Under the pieces are notes generated by a model. It saw only the letters and a program-made list of their open reading frames with translations, was not told where the DNA came from and did no database searches. A stretch of 64,000 nucleotides of DNA, from positions 1 through 64,000 of the forward strand of contig NZ_CP092361.1 in NCBI RefSeq assembly GCF_022354465.1, written 5' to 3'. Positions within the stretch are counted from its first letter, which is position 1; every line of letters starts with the position of its first letter. The position numbers were made by a program, and so were the translations under genes. Below, one piece after another: positions 17,066-25,899 of this stretch. This DNA comes from Wielerella bovis. GTDB lineage: Bacteria > Pseudomonadota > Gammaproteobacteria > Burkholderiales > Neisseriaceae.

Positions 17066-17101
17066 AGGCAGCCTGAAAATATTTTCAGGCTGCCTTTTTT
17101 A
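17066..17101. terminator. Bidirectional DUS terminator
   Basis: AGGCAGCCTGAAAATATTTTCAGGCTGCCTTTTTT, between the TauE-like gene and the convergent kpsS. Confidence 0.8.
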
Positions 17102-17107
17102 AAACGA

Positions 17108-18334
17108 TTACTTTGGCAATCTAACTTGCGTATAAAAATTACCATTAATTTGCGTATGATTGATGTGATACATCCGATACGCATGGAATAATGCCTCATC
17201 GGGCTGTTCAGGTTGCTTCCAAAATTGCGACAAATGTTGCTGACTGGTTAGCCCTTGCATATCATAACTTGCGTGCCCCAAAATTTTCACAGGCATATTG
17301 TGAATCAACGCCGATAAACCGCTGGTACTATTGACCGTAACCATGCCCATCCCATGTCGCAACAAATCAGGTAGTGGCACATCATGCACATAAATCACAC
17401 GCCCTCGCATTTGCGGATGGCGGCGCAAAAAACGGCGAATATCACGCGCATAGTTCACAAACCCTCTGTCCATCGGATGATGTTTCACCACCAATTTCGT
17501 GTCATCAGGCGCATTAATCGCAAACGATGACAACACATGCTGCAAACACGCGCGTACCGTGCTGTAATCGCTATGCACCCGAATTTGACTATCTGTACTC
17601 ACTTGCAAAGGCAAAATAAAAAATTTGCCCAGCTCGCCCTGTTTAATCTGTTGCGCCTTGTGTCGTTCGGTATGTTGATACCAAACATAACGCAAACCCG
17701 ACAATAACCACGCTTTCACATAATAAGCAATGCTGCTACTGCGATGATGCTGATAATCGGGAAAACGATGTCGCTCAACAAACATTTGCCAATAATATTG
17801 AGCGGCTATCAAAGCCACAGGTCTAAAACCACCCGCCACAGGTTCAGGTTCAATATAATCCTGTTGTTTTAATTGCGAAAAGGCAGCCTGAAACCATTGT
17901 GCATCACGCGGTAAAGGCGAAAAAGCATTGACACCCGTTTCTTCCAACGTAACCCAATGTGGGCGAAAATAACCTTCTTCAAATGCCCAAAAGCGAATCT
18001 TTTTCGCCATACAAATTTCTTTGGCAACCCGATGATACATGCGCGTATCGCCAAAACAAACTACTGCATCAATTTGATTTTGATGGATAAAATCTTCCAG
18101 ATAATCATGAAATTCAGAAAACGCCGCTTGATACGGATAAGTATCGGGTTGCGATTCGGGATAATAAAAACTATCGCCGCCGTTGAAATTGATTTTGAAC
18201 ACACGCGCACCGCCCTGTTTGAGCCATTGTGCCAATTCAAAGAAAAATGAGCCAATCGCACCTTGCAGCAACAAAATGCGGCGGTGCATAGCGAGTTTTT
18301 CTAGATTACTAAATGCAATGGTTTGCGTATTCAT
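17108..18334 (-). CDS. kpsS: Capsule polysaccharide protein KpsS (LipB)
   Basis: 408 residues of the KpsS/LipB family. KpsS is a retaining beta-Kdo transferase that adds the first Kdo to phosphatidylglycerol, starting the poly-Kdo linker of group 2-type capsules. Typical segments are RRILLLQGAIGSFFFELAQWL, VFKINFNGGD, VCFGDTR and FWAFEEGYFRPHWVTLE; the C-terminal half has KHHPMDRGF and VNSTSGLSALIHN. It may start at the first Met or at MHRRILLL (residue 16); neither has a strong RBS. Encoded downstream of kpsC on the same strand. No capsule export or synthesis genes are nearby. Confidence 0.92.
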   Translation of the reverse strand: MNTQTIAFSNLEKLAMHRRILLLQGAIGSFFFELAQWLKQGGARVFKINFNGGDSFYYPESQPDTYPYQAAFSEFHDYLEDFIHQNQIDAVVCFGDTRMYHRVAKEICMAKKIRFWAFEEGYFRPHWVTLEETGVNAFSPLPRDAQWFQAAFSQLKQQDYIEPEPVAGGFRPVALIAAQYYWQMFVERHRFPDYQHHRSSSIAYYVKAWLLSGLRYVWYQHTERHKAQQIKQGELGKFFILPLQVSTDSQIRVHSDYSTVRACLQHVLSSFAINAPDDTKLVVKHHPMDRGFVNYARDIRRFLRRHPQMRGRVIYVHDVPLPDLLRHGMGMVTVNSTSGLSALIHNMPVKILGHASYDMQGLTSQQHLSQFWKQPEQPDEALFHAYRMYHINHTQINGNFYTQVRLPK

Positions 18335-18442
18335 TTTATTTTTCTGTTTTCAGGCTGCATTTTATGATGAAAAGAAAATAGGCAGCCTGAAAAAATGGTT
18401 TATTGAAAGGATAATTCAGAACCTGTGTTCGTAATCCCTAAA

Positions 18443-20497
18443 TTACATGGTCAGCGAACGCCACAACTGCTGCGCTTTGCCGATTTGTTTTGCCAGCCAA
18501 CTGCGTTTGACCGCACCTTGTCCGCCAGCCATCGCTTTTTGTTGGCGCAATAATTCAATCGCCGCCGCCGCATCAATGCGCCGACCACGCGCATGGTTCA
18601 CATATTGCGGATAATGCACCAAAGTGCCACTAATCAATTCAGGCAGCGATAATCGCCGCGTGCGCCGTGCCAATGGCAATTCATCGTGTGTCAGTCCCCA
18701 ACCAGCGTAAAATGGCAAACCGTAACAATACACAGTTTTGCCGCGCAATAAAGCCTCAAAACCTGTTAGCGAAGTCATCGTATGCACTTCATCTGCCACA
18801 TTAAGGCAGCCTGAAATATCCGCATCCACCGCCACATAATCCACCAATTCCGCCGCCACATCATCAGGTACCATACCAACACGATTACCGCTAACCACAT
18901 CAGGATGCGGTTTATAAATCACAAACGCATCGGGATTGCGCTCACACACCAAACGCAGCAAATCCGCATTTTTATTGATTTTCGGCGAACCAAATCGGAT
19001 AGAAGCATCATCTTCCACTTGCCCCGGAACCAGCAAAACACGTTTGCCTACCGCCGTTTCAGGCAGCCTGAAAGTTGCCGCGCCAACATTGTATTTGCTG
19101 ATATTGGCTTGCGTGAGAGCTTGCTGCAAATGTTGTGCCAGTTCACTATCTTGTGGCGAAAAAATGTGATGTTGCAAAATGTGTTCTAAACGAGACGGTG
19201 TCCGCGCATCAAAATAAATGCCAACATCGTCCACCACCAACGACAAGGGCGGCACCAAATTTGACCCCAAACCAACCGAGCGCACAAAACCATCTTCCAT
19301 ACGCAGCACGCCGATTTGATGCTGTTGCGCCCAATCCAAAACTGCTTGTTTGCCCGCGCCCCACAACAATAATCGCGCATTTGCCGCCATGTTTTCAGGC
19401 TGCAATTTGTTGACTGATTTCACAAAATGCAAACGACACGCTGGCACGGCAAAAAACGGTTTCACCACCGCTCGTTTCCACAACGACATGCCGACACAAT
19501 ACACATCGCCCCGTACGCGCTCATTGAAGGCACGCGCTTGAATTAAATACTGAATCACATCATTCAGGCAGCCTGAAAGCCCTGTATTCGGATTGATATA
19601 ACGCGAATATTGCAAATATGCCGCCGCAAATAATTGCGTCAAACTGCGCGGCGCACGGCGACCTTGTTCACGCAATGCCGCCATATCCGCATGTCTATCG
19701 TCCGTCAATCCCCAGCCTGCGTACCAAGCTCGCCCAAATACCACCACCTGCTTGCCACACAACAAGGCTTCAAAACCCAGTTGCGAAGTGGCGCAATACA
19801 CTTTGTTCACATGCGCCAACAAAGAAATCGGGTTCACATCGTCCGTCAAAACACGCACACGTTCACTCGCCAAGTGTGTATCAAAATAACCACGTTTTTT
19901 GCCGCTCAACACATCGGGGTGGGTTTTAATCCAAATTTCCGCATCGGGATTTTCATCACAGGCAGCCTGAAACAATGCCGCAAATGTGGTTTCATCTGCG
20001 CCACCATGTTTTACCGCCATATCGCCAAAAGTTTGGTCAATCAGCAACACAATTTCACGTTCTGGAACGCAGCCTGAAAAATCGGGCGCATGATTGTATT
20101 TGGATAAATGATGCGCCACAATTTGCTGCATCGCTTGTTCAGCAGCAGTCAAATCTTCGGTTTTCAGGCTGCCTTCGCTCGCCAAAATCAAATTTTCCAA
20201 ACGCGATGGGCGCGATGTGTCGTAATAAATGCCGACATCGTCCCACACCAGCGCAAATGGCGGATAGCCGTTCACGCCCAAACCCAGCGAGCGCAGAAAA
20301 CCATCTTCCAGCGCAATATAGGGAATTTGGTGCTTTTGTGCATACTCACGCGCTTTATTTGCCGTTGGACGCAAACCCCAGCCCAATACACACTCGTCCG
20401 CGCCACGTTGCGGTTTAGCAATGGCGTATTCGGGGAAAAACAAGGATAAATCGGGAATGGCGCGAATCCCGCGCGAGAAAACGGCTGCTTTTTTCAC
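18443..20497 (-). CDS. kpsC: Capsule polysaccharide protein KpsC (LipA)
   Basis: 684 residues. KpsC extends the poly-Kdo linker by alternating beta-2,4 and beta-2,7 linkages and has two homologous Kdo-transferase modules. Both are visible: LEDGFLRSLGLGVNGYPP...VWDDVGIYYD in the N-terminal half and MEDGFVRSVGLGSNLVPPLSLVVDDVGIYFD in the C-terminal half, each followed by KTHPDV/KPHPDVVSG and SQLGFEALL/TSLTGFEALL. The start is a GTG with a weak RBS. The kpsS start lies about 110 bases downstream. A very long frame on the opposite strand (19634-20077) is a shadow. Confidence 0.94.
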   Translation of the reverse strand: MKKAAVFSRGIRAIPDLSLFFPEYAIAKPQRGADECVLGWGLRPTANKAREYAQKHQIPYIALEDGFLRSLGLGVNGYPPFALVWDDVGIYYDTSRPSRLENLILASEGSLKTEDLTAAEQAMQQIVAHHLSKYNHAPDFSGCVPEREIVLLIDQTFGDMAVKHGGADETTFAALFQAACDENPDAEIWIKTHPDVLSGKKRGYFDTHLASERVRVLTDDVNPISLLAHVNKVYCATSQLGFEALLCGKQVVVFGRAWYAGWGLTDDRHADMAALREQGRRAPRSLTQLFAAAYLQYSRYINPNTGLSGCLNDVIQYLIQARAFNERVRGDVYCVGMSLWKRAVVKPFFAVPACRLHFVKSVNKLQPENMAANARLLLWGAGKQAVLDWAQQHQIGVLRMEDGFVRSVGLGSNLVPPLSLVVDDVGIYFDARTPSRLEHILQHHIFSPQDSELAQHLQQALTQANISKYNVGAATFRLPETAVGKRVLLVPGQVEDDASIRFGSPKINKNADLLRLVCERNPDAFVIYKPHPDVVSGNRVGMVPDDVAAELVDYVAVDADISGCLNVADEVHTMTSLTGFEALLRGKTVYCYGLPFYAGWGLTHDELPLARRTRRLSLPELISGTLVHYPQYVNHARGRRIDAAAAIELLRQQKAMAGGQGAVKRSWLAKQIGKAQQLWRSLTM

Positions 20498-20600
20498 GGT
20501 GTTTTGGGGTGTGGGAAAACGTGAGATTGTAGCAAATTGCGTGCGTGGATTTTGCTAACAAACGTAAATATGATGATTGCCGATAATAGAAATGCAAAAA

Positions 20601-20628
20601 AGCCAAGTTCCGAAAAACTTGGCTTTTT
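20601..20628. terminator. Stranded tRNA-Lys terminator
   Basis: AGCCAAGTT-CCGAAA-AACTTGGCT with A-run before and T-run after, so it can act in both directions. It lies directly beyond the element's left att site. In the empty chromosome it would follow the 3' end of tRNA-Lys and terminate it, as well as insulate kpsC. Confidence 0.75.
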
Positions 20629-20634
20629 AAAATT

Positions 20635-20683
20635 TGGTGGGTCGTGAGCGATTCGAACGCTCGACCAACGGATTAAAAGTCCG
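20635..20683 (-). repeat. attL: 49-bp copy of the tRNA-Lys 3' end
   Basis: Identical to 49800-49848. It contains the T-arm, anticodon stem 3' side and CCA end of tRNA-Lys but lacks the 5' half, so it is not a functional tRNA. Confidence 0.93.
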
Positions 20684-20879
20684 ATTAAGCCTATTTTAAA
20701 ATTTTCTAAACTATTGATTTATTAAGTATCAAAAAAATGTGATGCCTGTACACACCATCACATACAGCTACAAATATATCACAAACTGGCACAATTTGGA
20801 CACACAAGAAAACACACTTAAAACCGCGTTCACTCGCTTTTTTAAGTGTGTTTTTTCGTCTTAACAAAAAGGAATGTGA
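20684..20879 (+). promoter_or_regulatory. Leader of the virB operon with hairpin
   Basis: AT-rich region between attL and virB1. TGTGATG...CATCACA (about 20734-20763) forms one inverted repeat. AAAACACACTTAAA (20809-20822) pairs with TTTAAGTGTGTTTT (20841-20854), followed by TTTTTT, giving a strong terminator shape 25 bases before the virB1 start. It either blocks read-through from the chromosome or acts as an attenuator. Confidence 0.55.
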
Positions 20880-21749
20880 ATGAAATTAGCCCATTTTCTG
20901 ATGATGGGCGTAGCAATGACAACGGCTCTGCCCACGCTCGCCGCGCCCTTACCCCAAAAAACCACCGTAGGCATGACCCAACCGCGTTTCAACGACTTGG
21001 CGGCACAATGTACCAATGCTGTACACCCCAACACCTTGCAAGCAGTCGCGCGTGTGGAAAGTGGTTTTAACCCCTACGCCATTGGCGTTGTGAAAGGCAG
21101 ATTACAACGTCAGCCGCGCACACTCGCCGAAGCGGTCGCCACCGCCAAATCGCTTCACGCACAAGGCAAAAATTTCAGCATGGGTTTAATGCAAGTAAAC
21201 CGCTACAACTTGGCAGCCTACGGATTGAATTATGAAACCGTGTTTGAGCCATGCAAAAACATCAATGCTGGCGCAAAAATCCTGAAATCGTGCTTTGACC
21301 GCGCAGGGGGCAAAGGACAGGCAGCCTTACAAAAAGCGTTCAGTTGCTACTATTCGGGCAATTTCAAATTTGGTTTCAAGAGTGATTTTAAAGGGCAACC
21401 ACCCTACGTTACCAAAATCATCATGTCGGCATTAAACAATTCGCCGAACCAAACCATACGCTTTTCAGGCAGCCTGAAAGTCAATCACACCGCGACCGAT
21501 TTAAGCAAAAATCAATTAGTTGCGAGCGTACCGCCCATTCAGCAAGCCCAAAGGCAGCCTGAAACGGCGCAATATATTCCCATGCCAGCCGAATATCAGA
21601 ACGCCCAAACTTCTGTTTCTGATGAAAAATCTGTGGTCGTGGCAGCCCAAAAACCACCGCCACCACCGCCCGAATGGGACGTATTCGCCTACGCGGAATA
21701 CCGCGAAAAATACGGCGGTAACAAGCCTGAATGGGATATTTCGCCATAA
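20880..21749 (+). CDS. virB1: VirB1-like lytic transglycosylase
   Basis: 289 residues. The signal peptide is MKLAHFLMMGVAMTTALPTLAA. The SLT domain has the catalytic glutamate in ARVESGFNPYAIG (near residue 60), then MGLMQVNRYN and CKNINAGAKIL. It would open peptidoglycan locally for assembly of the secretion channel. The C-terminal 100 residues are Pro/Gln-rich with PPPPPPEWD and carry DUS-encoded residues. AAAAAGGAATGTGA precedes ATG. First gene of the secretion operon. Confidence 0.92.
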   Translation: MKLAHFLMMGVAMTTALPTLAAPLPQKTTVGMTQPRFNDLAAQCTNAVHPNTLQAVARVESGFNPYAIGVVKGRLQRQPRTLAEAVATAKSLHAQGKNFSMGLMQVNRYNLAAYGLNYETVFEPCKNINAGAKILKSCFDRAGGKGQAALQKAFSCYYSGNFKFGFKSDFKGQPPYVTKIIMSALNNSPNQTIRFSGSLKVNHTATDLSKNQLVASVPPIQQAQRQPETAQYIPMPAEYQNAQTSVSDEKSVVVAAQKPPPPPPEWDVFAYAEYREKYGGNKPEWDISP

Positions 21750-21763
21750 TCCAATTTCAATTT

Positions 21764-21832
21764 AAACGGTCTAACCGTTTGAAACCGCCCAACAGGGCAA
21801 TCCGTGCCGATACGAAAGTGTCGGCTTTTTTT
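21764..21832 (+). promoter_or_regulatory. Three tandem hairpins between virB1 and virB2
   Basis: AAACGGT-CTA-ACCGTTT (21764-21780), GCCC-AACA-GGGC (21787-21798) and GCCGATAC-GAAA-GTGTCGGC (21806-21825) followed by TTTTTTT. The last is a classical terminator, 25 bases before the virB2 start. Could set the pilin-to-channel expression ratio by partial termination or by mRNA 3'-end protection. Confidence 0.7.
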
Positions 21833-21856
21833 ATTTTTTACATAGGAAACAAAAAG

Positions 21857-22258
21857 ATGAACAAATTTTTGAATTTCATCAACAAAAAATCCGCTCAATA
21901 CAGCCCTGAAATCATGGAAGCAGAAGCGAAAATCAATGAATTGCTTGCAAAACCCAAAATGCAAGTGTTGGTATATAGCTGTGCAATGTTTGTGGCTATG
22001 ACTGCAACCCCAATGGCATCAGCAGCAGGATTTGAAGCAGAAGGCAAGTCAATGGCAGATACCGTTTTTAAAGGTATTTATGCGATTGTTGGTGTTGTCG
22101 CACTTATTGTTGCATTGTGGCAGGCTGTGGAAGCATGGTCGGGGCGTAAAAGCTGGATGGACTTTTTTCATACCCTGATTTGGATTGTGGTTGCCGCAGC
22201 TACTCCCGCATTGGTAGCTTGGCTTTGGAAAAAAGGGCAGCAAATGGTATTTGGTTAA
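21857..22258 (+). CDS. virB2: VirB2-like conjugative pilin
   Basis: 133 residues from the ATG at 21857 (AGGAAACAAAAAG before it); a longer in-frame extension is unsupported. An unusually long N-terminal leader with KMQVLVYSCAMFVAMTATPMASAAG ends at a likely cleavage site after ASA. The mature pilin has two hydrophobic segments (TVFKGIYAIVGVVALIVALWQ and FFHTLIWIVVAAATPALVAWLW), matching VirB2/TrbC pilins. Probably the major pilus subunit. Confidence 0.85.
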   Translation: MNKFLNFINKKSAQYSPEIMEAEAKINELLAKPKMQVLVYSCAMFVAMTATPMASAAGFEAEGKSMADTVFKGIYAIVGVVALIVALWQAVEAWSGRKSWMDFFHTLIWIVVAAATPALVAWLWKKGQQMVFG

Positions 22259-22275
22259 TTTAGGCAGTCATCAGC

Positions 22276-22704
22276 ATGAACCATATAAATAATATTGATG
22301 TGGAATACCCAACATTCAATGGCTTAAATCGCCAAGCCATGATTTTGGGCGTTCCGCTCATTCCATTTGTTGTGTGTCTTTTCGTGCTGATGATGCTTTT
22401 CATGGTGTCAATGACTTTTCTTGGTGGAAAGTCATTGTTCATCTTATTGCTGGTTATTCCGATTTTCCTAGCATTGAGAAGCATTTCAGCCAATGACGAC
22501 CAAGCCTTTAAAATTTACGGCATTGAAATCAAATGGTGGTTACGCCGACAACACGCCGAACTGTTCAACGGCGCAACCACCATTGTTTCAACCAAATATG
22601 GGAGACAAACCAGTGATTATCAGCGATTTTTTCAGCAAAATTTTCAAGAAACTGCCCGCCCAATCGGAATTTCTACCGAAAATCTGCCAACACGTTACCA
22701 ATGA
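22276..22704 (+). CDS. virB3: VirB3-like inner-membrane protein
   Basis: 142 residues. A short N terminus is followed by two adjacent membrane helices (ILGVPLIPFVVCLFVLMMLF and LFILLLVIPIFLALRSI), then DQAFKIYGIEIKWWLRR, typical of VirB3. The C terminus is about 35 residues longer than usual and overlaps the start of virB4 by 107 bases in another frame. VirB3 works with VirB4 in the inner-membrane complex. Confidence 0.85.
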   Translation: MNHINNIDVEYPTFNGLNRQAMILGVPLIPFVVCLFVLMMLFMVSMTFLGGKSLFILLLVIPIFLALRSISANDDQAFKIYGIEIKWWLRRQHAELFNGATTIVSTKYGRQTSDYQRFFQQNFQETARPIGISTENLPTRYQ

Positions 22705-25063
22705 AATTGTCTATTTCGAAACAGGACATTATGGTTTTGTCATCAAAATGGAGGGTTTGGCGTTTGACGGTGTGGACGACAAACATTTGTTTTCCAGCTT
22801 CGTGGGTTTGAAAGATTTGTTTTCCGCAATCGGCAAAACCTTTGGTAATCGTGCCGCGATTTGGACAACTTTACGGCGCAGCAAAATTGAATTTAATCAA
22901 CAATATGACTTTCAGGCTGCCTTTTGCCAACAATTTGCCGACCACTATTTACAGCGTTTCCAAACCGAAGATTATTTTGAAAACACTTTTTTCCTGACGC
23001 TCATCATCAAAAACAACAGCATGGACGCTGGGATTAAAGAATGCCAAGAGCAAATTCAAATCCTGCTCCGCGCGCTGGAAACGTACAGCCCAACCGTGCT
23101 GACCGCCTACCAAAATCAAAACGGCGTAGGCTTTTCCGAAGTGTATCAATTTTTTGGCAGCCTGATTAACGGCAACAACGAGCCTATCCCCCTTTCCGCC
23201 ACCAATGCCTACCAAGTTATCCCAGCGTCCGTGCTGCATTTTGGTTCAGACGTGGCAGAAATTCGCCCCGAGCAGGGACAACGCAAATGGGCAACAATTT
23301 ACGATTTGAAAGATTTTGGTGTCAGCAAACCCAAGATTTTAACCAGTATTTTGACTTTGCCTTGCGAATTTACCTTGACGCAATCCATGATTTTCATCAA
23401 CCCTTACGATATGCTCGGCAATATCAAAAAGCAAATCAATAACTTGCAATCGGTGGGCGATTTGGCAACTGAACAAGTTGAAGAGTTGGAATACGGCATG
23501 GGTGGCTTAACGGCTGGCGAATTGATGTTTGGCGATTACAGCGCGGTTTTGACCGTGTTTGGCAAAACACCGCAGGAAGCGGCGGATAATGGCGCACGAG
23601 CCTATTCCACTTTTCTCAATTCGGGGGCGTATCGTTTTGCCAAAGCTGGCGCGTCCGCACCGTCCACTTGGTACGCGCAAGTCCCCAACAGCGCGGAGCG
23701 TCCACGCTCGTTTCCCAAAACCACCGAAAATTTAGCCTGTACTTTTGGCATTCACAATTACAGTTATGGCAAAAAATACGGCAATCCATTGGGCAACGGC
23801 TCGGCGGTTATGCCCCTGCAAACGGTGTCCAAAACGCTGTTTCACTTCAATTTCCACTTTTCCAATCCCAAAGAAGACAATGTGGGCGACAAAATCGCAG
23901 GGCATACGCTGATTTTGGGCGCGACTGGTACAGGTAAAACCACTTTGCAAACTTCGCTGTTGGCGTTTGCCGAGCGGTTTCAACCGCACCTGTTCGCGCT
24001 GGATTTGGATAGGGGCATGGAGTTGTTTATCCGCGTGATTGGTGGCAATTATTTTGCGCTGGAAGCTGGGGTGCCGACTGGCTTAAATCCGTTCCAACTG
24101 CCCGACACACCGACCAACCGCGAATTTCTGTACGAATTGGTCGGCATTTGTGGACGCGATGAACACGGCAAATTGACCGCCCAAGAACGCCAAGACATTC
24201 AAAACGCGGTTAATGCTTTGTTTGAAATGGATTTTGAATACAGAAGTTTCAGCTATTTGTTACAGAGCATTCCGCACAATGCGACCAATCCCGATAGTTT
24301 GCGTGTAAGGCTGTCTGAATGGTGTCGCAGCGAAAACGGACGCTTTGCATGGGTTTTGGACAATGAGCGTAACTTATTCAATCCTGATGAATTTTGGCGC
24401 ATTGGTTTTGATTTGTCGGACATTTTGAAAGACAAATACAAACCGACCGAGCCAGTTTTAGCCTATTTGTTCCATTTGCGTGAACTGATGTTGGACAAAG
24501 TGGCAGAGAAAAACGGCTTACTGGTTAATATCATTGAAGAATTTTGGTATGCCTTGCGCTTCAAATTCACGGAAGAATTGATGTTGAAAATGCTCAAAAC
24601 CGACCGTAAACGCGGTTCTTGGTTGATTTTGGTATCGCAATCGCCCGAAGACGCGATTAAAGCGGATATTTTCCCCGCGATTGTCCAGCAAACACCGACC
24701 AAGATTTTTCTGCCCAACCCCGATGCCGAATTTACAGACAGCTACGAGCGTTGTGGCTTGACCCTGAAAGAGTACCAAGAATTGATTAAGTTGTCGTTGG
24801 ATAGCCGTACATTTTTGGTTAAACAATCCAAGCAATCCGCCTTTGCAAAACTGGATTTGTATGGTTTTAAAGACGAAATGGTTTTCCTTTCAGGCAGCAG
24901 CGATAATATTGAATTGTTGCATGAAACGATGTCGGTTTATGGCGATGACGTTCATCAATGGTATCAACCATTTATGCAAACCGTCCGCCGCATTCGGGCG
25001 GAAAAATCCCAGTCTAAATTGAATGCGCCCACGCAAGCGGTGGAAGCGTTCGCCATTTGTTGA
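22598..25063 (+). CDS. virB4: VirB4 secretion ATPase
   Basis: 821 residues from the ATG at 22598 (MGDKPVIISDFF); an earlier in-frame codon at 22493 is less likely because it lies deep in virB3. The N-terminal CagE/VirB4 domain is followed by the ATPase domain with Walker A LGATGTGKTTLQTSLL near residue 452, HLFALDLDRGMELF, the Walker B region NIIEEFWYAL and a WLILVSQSPEDAI motif. It powers pilus biogenesis and substrate transfer at the inner membrane. No clear RBS, so translation may be coupled to virB3. Confidence 0.93.
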   Translation: MGDKPVIISDFFSKIFKKLPAQSEFLPKICQHVTNEIVYFETGHYGFVIKMEGLAFDGVDDKHLFSSFVGLKDLFSAIGKTFGNRAAIWTTLRRSKIEFNQQYDFQAAFCQQFADHYLQRFQTEDYFENTFFLTLIIKNNSMDAGIKECQEQIQILLRALETYSPTVLTAYQNQNGVGFSEVYQFFGSLINGNNEPIPLSATNAYQVIPASVLHFGSDVAEIRPEQGQRKWATIYDLKDFGVSKPKILTSILTLPCEFTLTQSMIFINPYDMLGNIKKQINNLQSVGDLATEQVEELEYGMGGLTAGELMFGDYSAVLTVFGKTPQEAADNGARAYSTFLNSGAYRFAKAGASAPSTWYAQVPNSAERPRSFPKTTENLACTFGIHNYSYGKKYGNPLGNGSAVMPLQTVSKTLFHFNFHFSNPKEDNVGDKIAGHTLILGATGTGKTTLQTSLLAFAERFQPHLFALDLDRGMELFIRVIGGNYFALEAGVPTGLNPFQLPDTPTNREFLYELVGICGRDEHGKLTAQERQDIQNAVNALFEMDFEYRSFSYLLQSIPHNATNPDSLRVRLSEWCRSENGRFAWVLDNERNLFNPDEFWRIGFDLSDILKDKYKPTEPVLAYLFHLRELMLDKVAEKNGLLVNIIEEFWYALRFKFTEELMLKMLKTDRKRGSWLILVSQSPEDAIKADIFPAIVQQTPTKIFLPNPDAEFTDSYERCGLTLKEYQELIKLSLDSRTFLVKQSKQSAFAKLDLYGFKDEMVFLSGSSDNIELLHETMSVYGDDVHQWYQPFMQTVRRIRAEKSQSKLNAPTQAVEAFAIC

Positions 25064-25066
25064 GTT

Positions 25067-25117
25067 TGCCCCAGTAATGGGGCTTTTTCGTGCCGTGAAA
25101 ACGGCATTTTTTCTTTT
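25067..25117 (+). terminator. Two terminator-like hairpins before virB5
   Basis: GCCCC-AGTAAT-GGGGC-TTTTT and TGCCGT-GAAA-ACGGCA-TTTTTT in tandem between virB4 and virB5, 20 to 50 bases upstream of the virB5 RBS. Confidence 0.75.
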
Positions 25118-25137
25118 TGATATAAGGACTTTGAGAT

Positions 25138-25821
25138 ATGAAAGTAAAAATCAAAACCCCCATGAAAACTTTGTGTGTGGCAATTTTGACTGGCGTATTG
25201 GCAGTTGCCAATCCCATGTTCAGCGAGCCTGTTCATGCCAAAGGCATTCCTACATTTGATTTGAAAGGTATGTTGGAAAGCATTGAGCGTGGAAAACAGC
25301 TTGCCGAACAAATTAATAACCAAGTTCGCCAAATCCGTGAATTGGAAAATCAAGTAAAAGCCATGAGTGGCTGGCGCGATGTAGGTAAAGTTGCTCGCAG
25401 TACGCTGGACACAACGACCAATATTGGTAGTGAATGGGCTGAACTGTATGGACAAGCCAAAATTACCGCCAATATCCAGAATGATTTAAATGGCAAAAAG
25501 TATTCCCATGAAAACAATTTGCAACATTTGCTCAAAACCCAACAACTGAACATCAAATCGTTGGAAGAAGCCCAACAACGCATGGAAAATCTCATGGACT
25601 TGGGGCAACAGGCTTTACAAACCCAAGACGTAAAAGCGGCTGCCGATTTTGCCAACCGCATTGCGATTGAACAAGGCTACATTCAAGCCATGCAAATGAA
25701 GTTGGACATGGCAGAGCGTGTCGCCAAGCAGCAGGAAAAAATCCAGCAGCAGCAATATGCCCAACGGCAGGAGTGCATGGCAAAACAAATCCGCAATCGC
25801 AATTATAAAGCCTGTTTATAA
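25138..25821 (+). CDS. virB5: VirB5-like minor pilin/adhesin
   Basis: 227 residues. Signal peptide MKTLCVAILTGVLAVANPMFSEPVHAKG, with cleavage likely after HAK or VHA. The mature part is helical with coiled-coil character (ERGKQLAEQINNQVRQIRELENQVKAM) and a late NRIAIEQGYIQAMQMK segment, as in VirB5/TrbJ proteins found at the pilus tip. The Cys pair near the C terminus (ECMAKQIRNRNYKACL) may form a disulfide. Translation may start at the first Met or at MKTLCV. Confidence 0.8.
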   Translation: MKVKIKTPMKTLCVAILTGVLAVANPMFSEPVHAKGIPTFDLKGMLESIERGKQLAEQINNQVRQIRELENQVKAMSGWRDVGKVARSTLDTTTNIGSEWAELYGQAKITANIQNDLNGKKYSHENNLQHLLKTQQLNIKSLEEAQQRMENLMDLGQQALQTQDVKAAADFANRIAIEQGYIQAMQMKLDMAERVAKQQEKIQQQQYAQRQECMAKQIRNRNYKACL

Positions 25822-25899
25822 GCCATTTTAGCATTCAGGCAGCCTGAAAAGACGTATTTTGTTTTTTCAAGCTGCCTGAATAAAACAAGGAAAAAAAAC

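Noticed and set aside
19634..20077. 147-codon plus-strand frame inside kpsC
   Set aside because: Antisense to a well-conserved Kdo-transferase module; no RBS or recognisable domain.
20635..20683. Second tRNA-Lys gene
   Set aside because: Only the 3' 49 bases match; the 5' half is missing, so this is an att repeat and not a gene.
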